This document shows positions 40,023 through 50,906 of a DNA stretch of 64,000 bases, piece by piece. Source of the stretch: Pseudomonas mosselii (GTDB lineage: Bacteria > Pseudomonadota > Gammaproteobacteria > Pseudomonadales > Pseudomonadaceae). The notes under the pieces were generated by a model. It did not search any database. It had not been told where the DNA came from and saw nothing but the letters and a program-made list of their open reading frames with translations. The stretch spans positions 124,001 to 188,000 of the forward strand of contig NZ_VAUO01000007.1 of assembly GCF_005796105.1 (NCBI RefSeq), read 5' to 3'. A program made the position numbers and the translations under genes. The stretch's first letter is position 1. Each line of letters starts with the position of its first letter.

Positions 40023-43000
40023 TTACTGCGGGTTGGCACGGGTGCTGGACAGCAGTTGCTTCAGATTGGCCGCCTTGGGCTTGACCAGCCAGAAACGTCG
40101 CACGTAGTCGTCCAGGTTCTCGAAGAGCTCACGCCCCCACGCGCTGCCAGTCTCTTCCACATACTCGCCCAGGACCCGCGCCAGGTGGCTGCGGTAGGCT
40201 TCCATCGCCTCACCACTGATGCGCTGGATTTCCACCAGCTCATGGTTGAGTTTGTCGACGAAGGTGTTGTCCATATCGAGCACGTAGGCGAAACCGCCCG
40301 TCATGCCAGAACCGAAGTTGTAACCGGTCTTGCCCAGGACGCAGACAAAGCCGCCGGTCATGTATTCGCAGCAGTGATCGCCGGTGCCCTCGACTACAGC
40401 GTGGGCGCCGGAGTTACGCACAGCGAAGCGCTCGCCAGCGGTGCCGGCGGCGAACAGCTTGCCACCGGTGGCACCGTACAGGCAGGTGTTGCCGACGATG
40501 GCGCTGTGCTGGGTTTCGAACGGGCTACCGGCAGGTGGCACGATGGTCAGCTTGCCACCGGTCATGCCCTTGCCGACGTAGTCGTTGGCGTCGCCTTCCA
40601 GGTGCAGGTTCAGGCCACCGGCGTTCCACACGCCGAAGCTCTGGCCCGCGGTGCCCTTGAAGCGGAAGGTGATCGGCGCAGCGGCCATGCCCTGGTTGCC
40701 GTGCAGCTTGGCGATTTCGCCCGAGATGCGCGCACCGATGGAACGGTCGCAGTTGCAGATGTCGAGGTTGAACTCGCCACCGGCCATGTCACGGATGGCT
40801 GGCAGCGCCATCTCGACCATTTTCTCGGCCAGCTCGCCCTGGTCGAACGGCGGGTTCTTGTCCACCTCGCAGAACTGCGGCTTGTCAGCCGGAATGTGCG
40901 CGCTGCCCAGCAGCGGGCTGAGGTCCAGGTACTGCTGACGCTCGGTGTCGCCCGGCAGCACGTCGAGCAGGTCGGTGCGACCGATCAGCTCGCCGAGGCT
41001 GCGTACACCCAGCTTGGCCAGCCACTCACGGGTCTCTTCGGCGACGAAGGTGAAGAAGTTGATCACCATGTCGACAGTGCCGATGTAGTGGTCCTTGCGC
41101 AGCTTGTCGTTCTGGGTAGCGACGCCGGTGGCGCAGTTGTTCAGGTGACAGATACGCAGGTACTTGCAGCCCAGGGCGATCATTGGCGCGGTGCCGAAGC
41201 CGAAGCTCTCGGCGCCGAGGATGGCCGCCTTGATCACGTCCAGGCCGGTTTTCAGTCCGCCGTCGGTCTGTACCCGCACCTTGCCGCGCAGGTCGTTGCC
41301 GCGCAGGGTCTGGTGGGTCTCGGCCAGGCCCAGCTCCCACGGTGCGCCCGCGTACTTGATCGAGGTCAGTGGCGAAGCGCCAGTGCCACCGTCGTAGCCG
41401 GAGATGGTGATCAGGTCGGCGTAGGCCTTGGCCACGCCAGCGGCGATGGTGCCTACGCCAGCTTCAGCGACCAGCTTGACCGAAACCAGCGCCTGCGGGT
41501 TGACCTGCTTGAGGTCGAAGATCAGCTGGGACAGGTCTTCGATCGAGTAGATGTCGTGGTGCGGCGGTGGCGAGATCAGGGTCACGCCCGGCACCGCGTA
41601 GCGCAGCTTGGCGATCAGGCCGTTGACCTTGCCGCCTGGCAGCTGGCCGCCTTCACCGGGCTTGGCACCCTGGGCGACCTTGATCTGCAACACCTCAGCG
41701 TTGACCAGGTATTCCGGGGTCACACCGAAGCGGCCGGTCGCGACTTGCTTGATTTTCGAGCTGCGGATGGTGCCGTAGCGCGATGGGTCTTCACCGCCCT
41801 CACCGGAGTTCGAGCGCGCGCCGATGCGGTTCATCGCCTCGGCCAGTGCTTCGTGAGCCTCGGGAGACAACGCGCCCAGCGAGATACCGGCGGAGTCGAA
41901 GCGCTTGAGGATCGCCTCCAGCGGCTCGACTTGATCCAGGGCCAGCGGCTGGTCGGCGACCTTGACCTTGAGCAGGTCGCGGATCATCGACACCGGGCGC
42001 TGGTCAACCAGCGTGGTGTATTCCTTGAACTTGGCGTAGTCGCCCTGCTGCACGGCGGCTTGCAGGGTATTGACCACATCCGGGTTGTAGGCGTGGTATT
42101 CGCCACCGTGGACGAACTTCAGCAGCCCGCCTTGCTGGATCGGCTTGCGCGCGCTCCAGGCTTCAGCTGCCAGCAGCTTCTGATCGCTTTCCAGGTCGAC
42201 GAAACGCGCGCCCTTGATGCGGCTCGGAACGCCACGGAAGCTCAGCGCGACCACTTCTTCGGACAGGCCGATGGCTTCGAACAGCTGCGCGCCACGGTAC
42301 GAGGCGATGGTGGAGATACCCATCTTCGACAGGATCTTCAGCAGGCCTTTGGAAATACCTTTGCGGTAGTACTTGAAGACCTCGTCCAGGTCACCCAGCA
42401 CTTCGCCAGTGCGGATCAGATCGGCCAGCACTTCGTAGGCCAAATACGGGTAAACCGCCGAAGCACCGAAGCCCAGCAACACCGCGAAGTGGTGCGGGTC
42501 GCGTGCGGTGGCGGTCTCGACCAGGATGTTGCTGTCGCAACGCAGGCCCTGCTCGGTCAGGCGGTGGTGCACTGCACCGACGGCCAGCGAGGCGTGTACC
42601 GGCAGCTTGCCAGGGGCGATGTAGCGGTCGCTCAGTACCAGTTGGGTCTTGCCGCTGCGCACAGCCTCTTCGGCCTGATCGGCGATGTTGCGGATGGCCG
42701 CTTCCAGGCCGACGCTCTCATCGTAGTTGAGGTCGATCAGTTGACGGTCGAAGCCTTCGCGCTCCAGGTTCATCAGCGAACGCCACTTGGCGGGCGAGAT
42801 GACCGGCGAGCTGAGGATTACCCGCGAAGCATGCTCGGGAGACTCCTGGAAGATATTGCGCTCAGCCCCCAGGCAGATTTCCAGCGACATCACGATCGCT
42901 TCGCGCAGCGGGTCGATCGGTGGGTTGGTCACCTGGGCGAACTGCTGGCGGAAGAAGTCGTACGGCGAACGTACGCGCTGCGACAGCACAGCCATCGGCG

Positions 43001-44468
43001 TGTCGTCACCCATCGAGCCGACTGCTTCCTGGCCCTGCTCACCCAACGGGCGCAACACCTGGTCACGCTCCTCGAAGGTGACCTGGAACATCTTCATGTA
43101 CTGCTTGAGCTGGTCAGCGTCGTAGCTGGCCACGCCCTGGTCGTCGGTCAGGCTCGCCTGGATACGCGTGGCGTGCTGACGCAGCCAGCGCTTGTACGGG
43201 TGGCGCGACTTCAGGCGGTTGTCGATGGCATCGGTGTCGAGGATCTGGCCGGTCTCGGTGTCGACCGCAAAGATCTGGCCTGGACCAACACGGCCTTTGG
43301 CAATGACGTCTTCAGGCTTGTAGTCCCACACGCCGATTTCCGACGCCAGGGTGATGTAGCCGTTCTTGGTGGTGACCCAACGCGCCGGGCGCAGGCCATT
43401 GCGGTCAAGCAGGCATACCGCATGGCGACCTTCGGTCATGACGATACCGGCCGGGCCATCCCACGGTTCCATGTGCATGGAGTTGTATTCGTAGAAGGCG
43501 CGCAGGTCGGCGTCCATGGTCTCGACGTTCTGCCAGGCAGGCGGAACCAACATGCGCACGCCACGGAACAGGTCGATGCCGCCGGTGACCATCAACTCGA
43601 GCATGTTGTCCATGCTCGAAGAGTCGGAGCCGACGCGGTTGACCAACGGGCCAAGCTCTTCGAGGTCGGGGATCAGGTCGTTGGCGAACTTGGTGCGACG
43701 GGCCATGGCCCAGTTGCGGTTGCCAGTGATGGTGTTGATCTCGCCGTTGTGGGCGAGGAAGCGGAACGGCTGCGCCAGCGGCCACTTCGGCAGGGTGTTG
43801 GTAGAGAAGCGCTGGTGGAACACGCAAATCGCGGTTTGCAGGCGCTCGTCACCGAGGTCTGGATAGAAGGCCGCGAGATCGCGCGGCATCATCAGGCCTT
43901 TGTAGATGATGGTCTTGTGCGAGAAGCTGCAGATGTAGTGGTCGGCGTCGTGGGCGTTGGCCACGGACGAGCGGCGACGGGCACTGAACAGCTTGATCGC
44001 GAATTCCTGATCGCTCAGCCCTTCACCGCCGATGAACACCTGCTCGATCTGCGGCAGGCGCTCCAGCGCCAGGCGACCGAGGACGCTGGTGTCGATCGGG
44101 ACCTTGCGCCAGCCGACCAGCTTCAGGCCAGCATTGACGATCTCGCGGTCCATGTTGGCGCGGGCGGCTTCGGCTTTGACCGGGTCCTGGTTGAAGAACA
44201 CCATGCCAACGGCGTACTGCTTAGGCAGTTCGACGGCAAAATGCTCCTGGGCCACGGCACGCAGGAATTGATCGGGCTTCTGCATGAGCAGACCGCAACC
44301 GTCGCCGGTCTTGCCGTCGGCGTTGATGCCACCACGGTGGGTCATGCAGGTCAGTGCCTGCATGGCGGTTTGCAGAAGGTGGTGACTCGGCTCGCCCGCC
44401 ATGTGGGCGATCAGGCCGAAACCACAGTTGTCCTTGAATTCTTCGGGATGGTACAGACCTGTTTTCAT
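40023..44468 (-). CDS. gltB: Glutamate synthase large subunit
   Basis: 1481-residue alpha subunit of NADPH-dependent glutamate synthase, converting glutamine and 2-oxoglutarate to two glutamates with GltD. The start [18 protein letters not shown] leaves a 14-residue propeptide before the catalytic N-terminal Cys15 of the amidotransferase domain. The central and FMN/3Fe-4S synthase domain contains [13 protein letters not shown] and the cysteine cluster [16 protein letters not shown], and a C-terminal GXGXG beta-helix domain follows. The enzyme completes the GS-GOGAT route whose regulators NtrBC start this window. The frame to 44528 adds an unlikely extension. Confidence 0.98.
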   Translation of the reverse strand: MKTGLYHPEEFKDNCGFGLIAHMAGEPSHHLLQTAMQALTCMTHRGGINADGKTGDGCGLLMQKPDQFLRAVAQEHFAVELPKQYAVGMVFFNQDPVKAEAARANMDREIVNAGLKLVGWRKVPIDTSVLGRLALERLPQIEQVFIGGEGLSDQEFAIKLFSARRRSSVANAHDADHYICSFSHKTIIYKGLMMPRDLAAFYPDLGDERLQTAICVFHQRFSTNTLPKWPLAQPFRFLAHNGEINTITGNRNWAMARRTKFANDLIPDLEELGPLVNRVGSDSSSMDNMLELMVTGGIDLFRGVRMLVPPAWQNVETMDADLRAFYEYNSMHMEPWDGPAGIVMTEGRHAVCLLDRNGLRPARWVTTKNGYITLASEIGVWDYKPEDVIAKGRVGPGQIFAVDTETGQILDTDAIDNRLKSRHPYKRWLRQHATRIQASLTDDQGVASYDADQLKQYMKMFQVTFEERDQVLRPLGEQGQEAVGSMGDDTPMAVLSQRVRSPYDFFRQQFAQVTNPPIDPLREAIVMSLEICLGAERNIFQESPEHASRVILSSPVISPAKWRSLMNLEREGFDRQLIDLNYDESVGLEAAIRNIADQAEEAVRSGKTQLVLSDRYIAPGKLPVHASLAVGAVHHRLTEQGLRCDSNILVETATARDPHHFAVLLGFGASAVYPYLAYEVLADLIRTGEVLGDLDEVFKYYRKGISKGLLKILSKMGISTIASYRGAQLFEAIGLSEEVVALSFRGVPSRIKGARFVDLESDQKLLAAEAWSARKPIQQGGLLKFVHGGEYHAYNPDVVNTLQAAVQQGDYAKFKEYTTLVDQRPVSMIRDLLKVKVADQPLALDQVEPLEAILKRFDSAGISLGALSPEAHEALAEAMNRIGARSNSGEGGEDPSRYGTIRSSKIKQVATGRFGVTPEYLVNAEVLQIKVAQGAKPGEGGQLPGGKVNGLIAKLRYAVPGVTLISPPPHHDIYSIEDLSQLIFDLKQVNPQALVSVKLVAEAGVGTIAAGVAKAYADLITISGYDGGTGASPLTSIKYAGAPWELGLAETHQTLRGNDLRGKVRVQTDGGLKTGLDVIKAAILGAESFGFGTAPMIALGCKYLRICHLNNCATGVATQNDKLRKDHYIGTVDMVINFFTFVAEETREWLAKLGVRSLGELIGRTDLLDVLPGDTERQQYLDLSPLLGSAHIPADKPQFCEVDKNPPFDQGELAEKMVEMALPAIRDMAGGEFNLDICNCDRSIGARISGEIAKLHGNQGMAAAPITFRFKGTAGQSFGVWNAGGLNLHLEGDANDYVGKGMTGGKLTIVPPAGSPFETQHSAIVGNTCLYGATGGKLFAAGTAGERFAVRNSGAHAVVEGTGDHCCEYMTGGFVCVLGKTGYNFGSGMTGGFAYVLDMDNTFVDKLNHELVEIQRISGEAMEAYRSHLARVLGEYVEETGSAWGRELFENLDDYVRRFWLVKPKAANLKQLLSSTRANPQ

Positions 44469-44609
44469 AGACACTTTCTCACCAGGTTCACCTCTCAACC
44501 GGAGGCAAATCTCTTTTTTAACAACCACTTACCATCCACGCCGATCAAACGCCAGCTTTTTTGCGGTGGCCATGGAAAACCATTGTTGCACAGCGACAGT
44601 GATGCCCAC

Positions 44610-44638
44610 AAATTTTCATGTCTCATTACTGAAAATTT
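44610..44638. promoter_or_regulatory. Inverted repeat upstream of gltB, candidate operator
   Basis: Perfect 9-base arms AAATTTTCA / TGAAAATTT separated by 11 bases, 142 bases before the gltB start, in the most AT-rich stretch of the window. The spacing suits a dimeric regulator; Lrp- or LysR-type control is conceivable but not shown. Confidence 0.45.
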
Positions 44639-44750
44639 ATGTCGCAATTTTGAATGTTTTTGCGCCATGCGCCGTGATAGCGGCTTGGCATGAGTCTGAA
44701 GCGTTTCAGCCATGACTGCAATGGAAGGCTTGTGGCCGGCAGTCTGGGAC

Positions 44751-44783
44751 AGAAAAGCCTGCCGCGCTCAGGCGCAGCAGGCT
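44751..44783 (-). terminator. Terminator of the pilM-damX run
   Basis: On the minus strand AGCCTGC ... GCAGGCTTTTC: a 7-bp stem, 14-base loop and T4, about 60 bases after the damX stop. Confidence 0.75.
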
Positions 44784-44843
44784 AGTTGAAAGCTAGAAGT
44801 CGCTCAGCAACTGGGCGGCGGGGGTAATGCCGCCCGGAAGGTA

Positions 44844-46445
44844 TCAGCGGGCCGTGGCCAGCTCTTGTTGGACGCTGCCGACGGTACGTGGCCAAGGTTT
44901 ACCAGCCTGGACCTTGGCTGGCAAGTTCTTGATTGCCGCAGCGGCTGCATCGCGGTTGGCGAAATTACCATAAGTGACCACATACAGGGGCTTGCCCTGC
45001 AGGTTCTTGCGGAAGTAGCGATAGTCGCCACCCTGCGCCTTGACGAACGCCTGAGCCGACGCCTCGGAGCTGGTACCGAATACCTGAACCACATAGTTGC
45101 CGGCTTTCTGGCCGGCATACCAGCTGCTGTTGCCCGCCCCGCCAGCGCTGGCACTCTCAACCGATTTGGCCGCAGGTTTCGCACTGGCGACTTGGGTCGG
45201 CACGGCAACGGGCTTGGCAGGTGCAACCGGCTTGGCTGGCTGAGTGGCGACGTTTTTCTGAGCAGGCGCCACCGTCACGGGCTGCGCCGGAGCAGGGGCC
45301 GCGCTAGCCGAGGCACCCTCGGGCGGTGCGATGGTGGTCACGGTCGGCGGAACGGCTGCCGAGGGCGCAGCCGGTTGCAGGGCAGTGTTGCCTGCCGGGC
45401 TGCTTTCCTCACCCTCACCCATGCCTGCGGCCTGGGCCAGCGGTTCGCGCATGACCGGCTGCGACTGACCGACCAACGGCAGCGGCATCGGCTGCGACGA
45501 GCCAGAAAATTCGATGGCTGGAGCGCCGCTGCCCTGCTGCCCGAGCGGCAGTTGGGCCTGGGCGGCTGGCGCCTCGGTCGGCGCCTTGTCACCCTTCTTG
45601 GGCATCAGAACCGCTGCACCAACGGCGACCACGACCACAGCGGACAACGCAAGCACGTGTTTCTTAGGCATTTTGAACCCCATGGATGGTCGCTTGGCCG
45701 TGGTACGGCTGGCGATCATGGCTTCGATCAAAGTGTCGCGAGCGACCTGGTTGATGGTCCCAGGCCACCCGTCGGAGTTTTCGTGGATATCGACGATCTG
45801 CTCGCGAGTGAACACCTCGATGCCCCGGCCCGCGCCATCCAGACGCTGCTCCAGGTACTCGCGGGTTTCTTCCTCGCTGTAGGGGGCCAGCTCGATGATG
45901 TGGAAACGCTCCTCATCGATGTTGATCTCCTCCAGCCCTGCGATCAGCGATGGCTCGCCGAACAGGAACACATGCGGACGCCCCTCGGCGACGCCAGCCG
46001 CCAACTCCAGCAACGCTTGGAGTGCCGACTCGTCGAGTTGTTCCGCATCGTCCACCAGCAAATAGACTTCTTGGCCGGTCAGCGCCAGTTGCACCACCTG
46101 CGAAAGGATCGCCTGTACCTCGGGCTCAGCCACGTTCAGTGACTGCGCCACCTGGCCCAGTACACTGGCAGCATCCGAAGCGCCGCGGGCCGATACCACC
46201 ACGCTCTGCACCGACTGCTTGTTGGTACTGGCCACCAAGGCCTGGCGCAGCAGGGTCTTGCCGCTGCCAACGGGACCGGTGACCACCAGCATCAGCTGAC
46301 TGTAGCGCGCCAGGTGATGCAACTGCCCCAACACGGGCTTGCGCTGGGCGGGGAAGAACTTGAAACCGGGCACCCGGGGGGCGAACGGATCGTGGGTCAG
46401 TTGATAGTGTTCGAGGAACGCCTCATCGGCATGCAGAGTGCTCAT
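44844..46445 (-). CDS. damX: DamX-like AAA ATPase with SPOR domain
   Basis: 533 residues. The N-terminal ExeA-like AAA ATPase (about 1-250) has Walker A GPVGSGKT and the Walker B-like LLVDDAEQL. It is followed by one transmembrane helix (about 265-285, LALSAVVVVAVGAAVLM), a long Ala/Pro linker and a C-terminal SPOR domain (about 455-530, SSWYAGQKAGNYVVQVFG...AAIKNLP). SPOR domains bind denuded peptidoglycan at the septum. E. coli DamX lacks the ATPase part, but the aroK-aroB-damX order is conserved. 15 bases separate it from aroB. Confidence 0.88.
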   Translation of the reverse strand: MSTLHADEAFLEHYQLTHDPFAPRVPGFKFFPAQRKPVLGQLHHLARYSQLMLVVTGPVGSGKTLLRQALVASTNKQSVQSVVVSARGASDAASVLGQVAQSLNVAEPEVQAILSQVVQLALTGQEVYLLVDDAEQLDESALQALLELAAGVAEGRPHVFLFGEPSLIAGLEEINIDEERFHIIELAPYSEEETREYLEQRLDGAGRGIEVFTREQIVDIHENSDGWPGTINQVARDTLIEAMIASRTTAKRPSMGFKMPKKHVLALSAVVVVAVGAAVLMPKKGDKAPTEAPAAQAQLPLGQQGSGAPAIEFSGSSQPMPLPLVGQSQPVMREPLAQAAGMGEGEESSPAGNTALQPAAPSAAVPPTVTTIAPPEGASASAAPAPAQPVTVAPAQKNVATQPAKPVAPAKPVAVPTQVASAKPAAKSVESASAGGAGNSSWYAGQKAGNYVVQVFGTSSEASAQAFVKAQGGDYRYFRKNLQGKPLYVVTYGNFANRDAAAAAIKNLPAKVQAGKPWPRTVGSVQQELATAR

Positions 46446-46460
46446 TGCGTTGTCACAACC

Positions 46461-47558
46461 TCAAAGCTGGGCCACGATCGCGCGGTAGTCCGCCGTCAGC
46501 GTGGCCTGAAGAATCTCTTTCGGATAGTCGTCGGTGACGACGGCCTCACCCATCTGGCGTAACAGCACCAGACGCAGACGCCCGTCGAGCACTTTCTTGT
46601 CGACCGCCATGTGCTCCATGAAATGCGCCGGGGTCATTTCCTGTGGTGGCACCACCGGCAATCCTGCGTCCTGCAGCAGGCGAATTCCGCGATCACGCGC
46701 CGGCTGGTCGATCCAGCCCAGACGCATGGACATCTCCAAGGCCATCACCGTGCCAGCCGCTACGGCTTCGCCGTGCAGCCAGACGCCATAGCCCATGTGG
46801 GTCTCGATGGCATGGCCAAAGGTATGACCAAGGTTGAGCGTGGCACGTACGCCCGACTCGCGCTCATCGGCGCCGACCACTGCGGCCTTGGCTGCGCAAG
46901 AGCGGCGGATCGCCTCGGTCAGCGCGACAGGCTCCAAGGTACGCAGGGCACGCATATTGTCTTCGAGCCAGCCGAGGAACGGTTTGTCGCAAATCAGCCC
47001 GTACTTGATGACCTCGGCAAGACCCGCAGACAGCTCGCGCTCGGGCAGGGTCTTGAGGCTGGCGGTGTCGATCAGCACCGCATTGGGCTGGTAGAAAGCA
47101 CCGACCATGTTCTTGCCCAATGGGTGGTTGATACCGGTCTTGCCGCCCACCGACGAATCGACCTGCGACAGCAACGTGGTCGGCACCTGGATGAAATCGA
47201 CACCGCGCTGATAGCACGCGGCGGCGAAACCGGCCATGTCACCGATGACCCCTCCCCCGAGGGCGACAACGGTGGTACGCCGGTCGTGACGAGCGGTCAG
47301 CAGCGCATCGAAGATCAGTTGAAGGGTTTCCCAGTTCTTGTGCGCCTCGCCGTCGGGCAGCACCACAGGCAGCACGTTATAAGCACCCAGGGTCTTGGCA
47401 AGGCGCTCCAGGTACAGGGGGGCGACGGTCTCGTTGGAGACAATGGCGACCTGCCGACCGGCGATATGCGGCTTGAGCAGCTCAGGTTGGTCCAGCAGCC
47501 CTTCGCCAATATAGATCGGGTAGCTGCGCTCGCCCAGGTCGACCTTTAGTGTCTGCAT
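46461..47558 (-). CDS. aroB: 3-dehydroquinate synthase
   Basis: 365-residue NAD+ and metal-dependent enzyme of the second shikimate step. The core motif [20 protein letters not shown] with [19 protein letters not shown] is textbook, as is [12 protein letters not shown] with the metal-binding histidines. The ATG at 47558 ([18 protein letters not shown]) is chosen over the upstream frame to 47570. It follows aroK by 98 bases. Confidence 0.97.
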   Translation of the reverse strand: MQTLKVDLGERSYPIYIGEGLLDQPELLKPHIAGRQVAIVSNETVAPLYLERLAKTLGAYNVLPVVLPDGEAHKNWETLQLIFDALLTARHDRRTTVVALGGGVIGDMAGFAAACYQRGVDFIQVPTTLLSQVDSSVGGKTGINHPLGKNMVGAFYQPNAVLIDTASLKTLPERELSAGLAEVIKYGLICDKPFLGWLEDNMRALRTLEPVALTEAIRRSCAAKAAVVGADERESGVRATLNLGHTFGHAIETHMGYGVWLHGEAVAAGTVMALEMSMRLGWIDQPARDRGIRLLQDAGLPVVPPQEMTPAHFMEHMAVDKKVLDGRLRLVLLRQMGEAVVTDDYPKEILQATLTADYRAIVAQL

Positions 47559-47656
47559 GTATCCCCACAATGTACTTGGGCACAGTGCTGACGCTGCAGC
47601 ACTGCGCGGTGACGTTCAACCCAGCTCGGCATTGGTCGCCGAGGATAGACCCCGGC

Positions 47657-48175
47657 TTAGCGGGGCGGCAACTGCTGCAAACGCTCGAGAATGTCGAGTA
47701 CGACCATGCGTGGCGGCCGTTCGTCGGTTTCCACCACCAGGTCGGCAATCTCCCGATAAAGCGGGTCGCGCGCCTCCAGCAGGGCACGCAGGGTGGCCTC
47801 TGGATTTGCAGTGCGCAGCAAAGGCCGGTTGCGGTCGCGGGCCGTACGCCCGACCTGCTGCTCGACCGAGGCGTGCAGGTAGATCACCCGCCCACCCGCG
47901 TGCAATGCAGCGCGGTTCGCCTCGCGCATGACGGCGCCACCTCCGGTGGCCAGCACAACGCCATCCAACGCACAAAGTTCGGCGATCATCGCCTGCTCGC
48001 GGTCGCGAAAGCCCGGCTCGCCCTCTCTGTCGAAGATCCACGGGATATTGGCGCCGGTTCGCAGCTCGATTTCCTTGTCGGAATCCTTGAACAGCAGGCG
48101 CAGCTCTTTGGCCAACAGGCGCCCGATGGTGCTCTTTCCAGCGCCCATGGGCCCTACAAGTATCAAATTTCGCAC
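47657..48175 (-). CDS. aroK: Shikimate kinase
   Basis: 172-residue kinase phosphorylating shikimate. P-loop [15 protein letters not shown] at the N-terminus, shikimate-binding DSDKEIE and GGGAV, lid RDRNRPLL. Four bases separate its start from the pilQ stop, so it is co-transcribed with the pil genes, as is common in proteobacteria. Confidence 0.96.
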   Translation of the reverse strand: MRNLILVGPMGAGKSTIGRLLAKELRLLFKDSDKEIELRTGANIPWIFDREGEPGFRDREQAMIAELCALDGVVLATGGGAVMREANRAALHAGGRVIYLHASVEQQVGRTARDRNRPLLRTANPEATLRALLEARDPLYREIADLVVETDERPPRMVVLDILERLQQLPPR

Positions 48176-48179
48176 AGAA

Positions 48180-49433
48180 TCAACGACTCACAGCAATCGC
48201 CTGGTCATTCATGATACGCGGAGTCAGGAAGACCAGCAGCTCAGATTTTTTCTCTTGTAATGCATCGCGTCGAAACAGCCGCCCAACATACGGCAGATCG
48301 CCGAAAAATGGCACCTTGTCGATCACTTTGTTCTGCGACGTCGAGTACACGCCACCAATCACAATGGTCTGCCCATCGGTGACTCGCACCTTGGCATTGA
48401 CCTCGTTCTTGCGAATCGGCGGGACGTTGTTCAGTGCATTGACGAAATCGGGCTCATCCTTGGTCACCCGCACCTGCATCACCACCTTGCCATCCGGCGT
48501 GATCTGCGGGGTCACTTCCAGCGACAACGAAGCCTCGCGAAAGGAGATGGAGGTGGCGCCGCTCTTGCTGGTTTCCTGGTAAGGCACCTCGGTGCCTTTG
48601 AGGATCCGTGCGGTTTCCTTGTCGGCGGTGACCACCTTGGGCTGCGAGATGATTTCGCCATGACCACTCTTTTCCATGGCACTGAGTTCAAGGTCGAGCA
48701 AGATGTCGCTGCGCAAAAGCCCCACCCCCAGGCTGGACGTGGCACGCTCAACACCCAGGTCAACGAATACATCCTCGCCCAGGCGGGCGCCCTCCTTGTA
48801 CAGCTCAGGCCCCCAGCGCACGCCCAGCACCCGTTCGTAATCGATACTCGCCTCGACGATCCGCGCCTCGATCATGACCTGACGAACGGGCATGTCCAGT
48901 TGCGTCACCAGGGCGCGTATCTGGGCAAGCCGCCTCGCGGGCTGCGCGAGCACCAGGGTGTTGGTCCGGACGTCCACACCGACACTGCCACGGCCGGACA
49001 GAATGCCGTCATCGGCCAGGTTCGCCAGGAGCAGCTCCGCCAGCTCTGCGGCCTTGGCGTGGTGGATGGCGATCAATTCACGCTGCAATGGCTCATGCGC
49101 CAGTTGATCGCCCTGCTCAACAAGTTCGGCAAGTGGCGCCACCACCATCACGCTGCCCTCCACACGACGCCCAAGCCCTTTGCTACCGAGAACCAGGTCG
49201 AGCGCCTGCACCCAAGGCACCGCGTCCAGGCGCAATGTGATACGCCCCTGCACCGCGTCGCTGGCCACCAAATTGATGCCGCCAAAGTCGGCCAATACCT
49301 GTAGCACCGAACGGACCTCGACGTCCTGAAAATTCAGCGATATGGGCTCATCCTGAATGGGCCCTGCCGAAGCCAGACACGCGCTCATCCACACCGCTAT
49401 CGCGCCCCCGATCAAACACTGCTTCACCCTCAT
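48180..49433 (-). CDS. pilQ: Short PilQ-type secretin
   Basis: 417-residue outer-membrane secretin with a signal peptide ([20 protein letters not shown]), an N0/STN-like domain ([24 protein letters not shown]), an N1 domain ([20 protein letters not shown]) and the secretin pore ([23 protein letters not shown], [15 protein letters not shown]). It lacks the N-terminal AMIN domains of long PilQ proteins (over 700 residues in P. aeruginosa) and so resembles the short HofQ form. The start at 49433 gives a good signal; its first 86 bases overlap the end of the PilO-PilP gene. Confidence 0.9.
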   Translation of the reverse strand: MRVKQCLIGGAIAVWMSACLASAGPIQDEPISLNFQDVEVRSVLQVLADFGGINLVASDAVQGRITLRLDAVPWVQALDLVLGSKGLGRRVEGSVMVVAPLAELVEQGDQLAHEPLQRELIAIHHAKAAELAELLLANLADDGILSGRGSVGVDVRTNTLVLAQPARRLAQIRALVTQLDMPVRQVMIEARIVEASIDYERVLGVRWGPELYKEGARLGEDVFVDLGVERATSSLGVGLLRSDILLDLELSAMEKSGHGEIISQPKVVTADKETARILKGTEVPYQETSKSGATSISFREASLSLEVTPQITPDGKVVMQVRVTKDEPDFVNALNNVPPIRKNEVNAKVRVTDGQTIVIGGVYSTSQNKVIDKVPFFGDLPYVGRLFRRDALQEKKSELLVFLTPRIMNDQAIAVSR

Positions 49434-50370
49434 CCATGACCTCCGCAGGCGCTCGCTCGTCGAGCGCCAAAAACCTCGAACGTTCCTGCCAAGCACCGGC
49501 GAGGTACACGCGTTCACGTACCTCCATGCGCTGTGCATCGACATGTACTACCCGCCCTTCGTCGCGGCCCAGGCGCTGCCCTTGCCGAATCCGATGCAAA
49601 CGCCCACCGGCGAGCACCAACGCCTGGTGAATCCCGCCACGGGAAAGGCTGCCGACCATCTGCAACTGCTCCAGGGCGATGCCTGAGAGCCCCGCCTCGG
49701 CCCCCGCCACCGACCAAGGCCTGAACGGGTCGAATGACGAAACCTCGACCGCCGCCCGTGCAGGCTCATCGGCCAGCGAGGCCGGCGGCGCCAGCGCCTG
49801 GCTGGCACCGTAGGCATGTACCCGGATCTGTGCGCTGACCCAGTCGCTGCCATCGCCCCTGGCGGTCAACTTCAAATCGGCGATCTCCAGCAATCGCAGT
49901 TGCCCCGTCCACGTCTGCAACCAGGCGCGTAGCGATGGATAACGCCCGCCTACCTGCAATGCCAACGGCATCTGCCAGTAGCTGTCGGCCGGCCTCTGCA
50001 CGTCCAGCACGTCGACAGCCTCGAAGACCAGCCCATGCTCATGCCCGGAGATGGCCAACTGATCGAGCAGCTCACTCATGCCTTCCCCGGCATCCAAACG
50101 CCAAAGCCCCTCCTGCAACTGTTGCCGGACATCGATCAGGGTGGCGCGCTCAACATCAAGCGCCGCAACCTGCAGCTCAAGGGCCGTCAACGCCGTCTGC
50201 GCCTGATCTGCCTGCAACAGCGCCGCTCGATAGCCCTGCTCCAGACCGCGCAGGCTCACCCCCCAAGCCAGCCCTGCCACCGCCATGACGACACTCAGCA
50301 AGGCCGCCACGCGCAAGGCCCGCGAACAGGCGAACAGCCCGCCCCAATTGATATTGGGCAAGCCGCTCAT
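49348..50370 (-). CDS. PilO-PilP fusion protein of the type IV pilus
   Basis: 340 residues that join two pilus alignment proteins. Residues 1 to about 190 are PilO-like: an N-terminal helix (RVAALLSVVMAVAGLAWGV), a coiled coil and a ferredoxin-like periplasmic domain (GLVFEAVDVLD...YPSLRAWLQTW...LRLLEIADLKL). From about 205 the sequence is PilP-like: SSFDPFRPWS, LEQLQMVGSLSRGGIHQALVL, RIRQGQRLGRDEGRVVHVDAQRMEVRE. No PilP lipoprotein signal remains. The gene overlaps pilN by 4 bases and pilQ by 86. In most pseudomonads pilO and pilP are separate genes. Confidence 0.85.
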   Translation of the reverse strand: MSGLPNINWGGLFACSRALRVAALLSVVMAVAGLAWGVSLRGLEQGYRAALLQADQAQTALTALELQVAALDVERATLIDVRQQLQEGLWRLDAGEGMSELLDQLAISGHEHGLVFEAVDVLDVQRPADSYWQMPLALQVGGRYPSLRAWLQTWTGQLRLLEIADLKLTARGDGSDWVSAQIRVHAYGASQALAPPASLADEPARAAVEVSSFDPFRPWSVAGAEAGLSGIALEQLQMVGSLSRGGIHQALVLAGGRLHRIRQGQRLGRDEGRVVHVDAQRMEVRERVYLAGAWQERSRFLALDERAPAEVMDEGEAVFDRGRDSGVDERVSGFGRAHSG

Positions 50371-50906
50371 GACCAGTCGACCGGCAAGCGAGCCAGTAAC
50401 AGGAACTCATCGCCACTCGCCTGGCGACGCAGGAAAACCAGCTCAAGATCACGCGCCACACCCAACGCTTCCAGGTCGCGCATCAGCTGCGCCACACTCG
50501 AGGCCGATGCCGCAAGGCCTGCGATACGCAGGCGATCGTCCTTCACACTGATTTCACCGAGCCGGGCACCGCCCGGCATGGCCCGTTCTACACCTGACAA
50601 CAATTGCCAAAGCACGCTCTGCCCCTTGCGCAAGCGCGACAGTTGCTGCAACTGCGCGAACACCTCGGCATGTGCGCGGCGCAACCGCTGCGTGGCCTCA
50701 GGCACATCGCCAAGAGCCTGCGATTGAGCCTGATAACCGGCCGTAAGCGTGGATTGCCGCGCCAGTCGCTCACGCGCCCACTGATCGAGCACCACCATGC
50801 ACGCCAGCGCCAGGACCAGCGTAGCGACCAAGCTCAAATGAAAGCGGCGCAACGCACTTGCCCGGCGACGTTCGCGCCAAGGCATCAGGTTCATGCGCAG
50901 GTTCAT
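50367..50906 (-). CDS. pilN: Type IV pilus assembly protein PilN
   Basis: 179 residues: a short cytoplasmic N-terminus with the PilM-binding motif (MNLRMNLMPWRERRR, the INLLPWRE element), one transmembrane helix (LSLVATLVLALACMVVLDQW) and a periplasmic coiled coil plus ferredoxin-like domain. It connects cytoplasmic PilM with PilO. 4-base overlaps on both sides (pilM and the pilO-pilP gene) show tight coupling. Confidence 0.9.
   Translation of the reverse strand: MNLRMNLMPWRERRRASALRRFHLSLVATLVLALACMVVLDQWARERLARQSTLTAGYQAQSQALGDVPEATQRLRRAHAEVFAQLQQLSRLRKGQSVLWQLLSGVERAMPGGARLGEISVKDDRLRIAGLAASASSVAQLMRDLEALGVARDLELVFLRRQASGDEFLLLARLPVDWS

Larger units (their letters stand above)
44469..44843. 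other. gltB upstream region and damX 3' region
   Basis: 375 bases without a gene. The part nearest gltB is AT-rich for this genome and holds the gltBD promoter and an inverted repeat (44610-44638). The part nearest damX carries its terminator (44751-44783). Confidence 0.75.
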
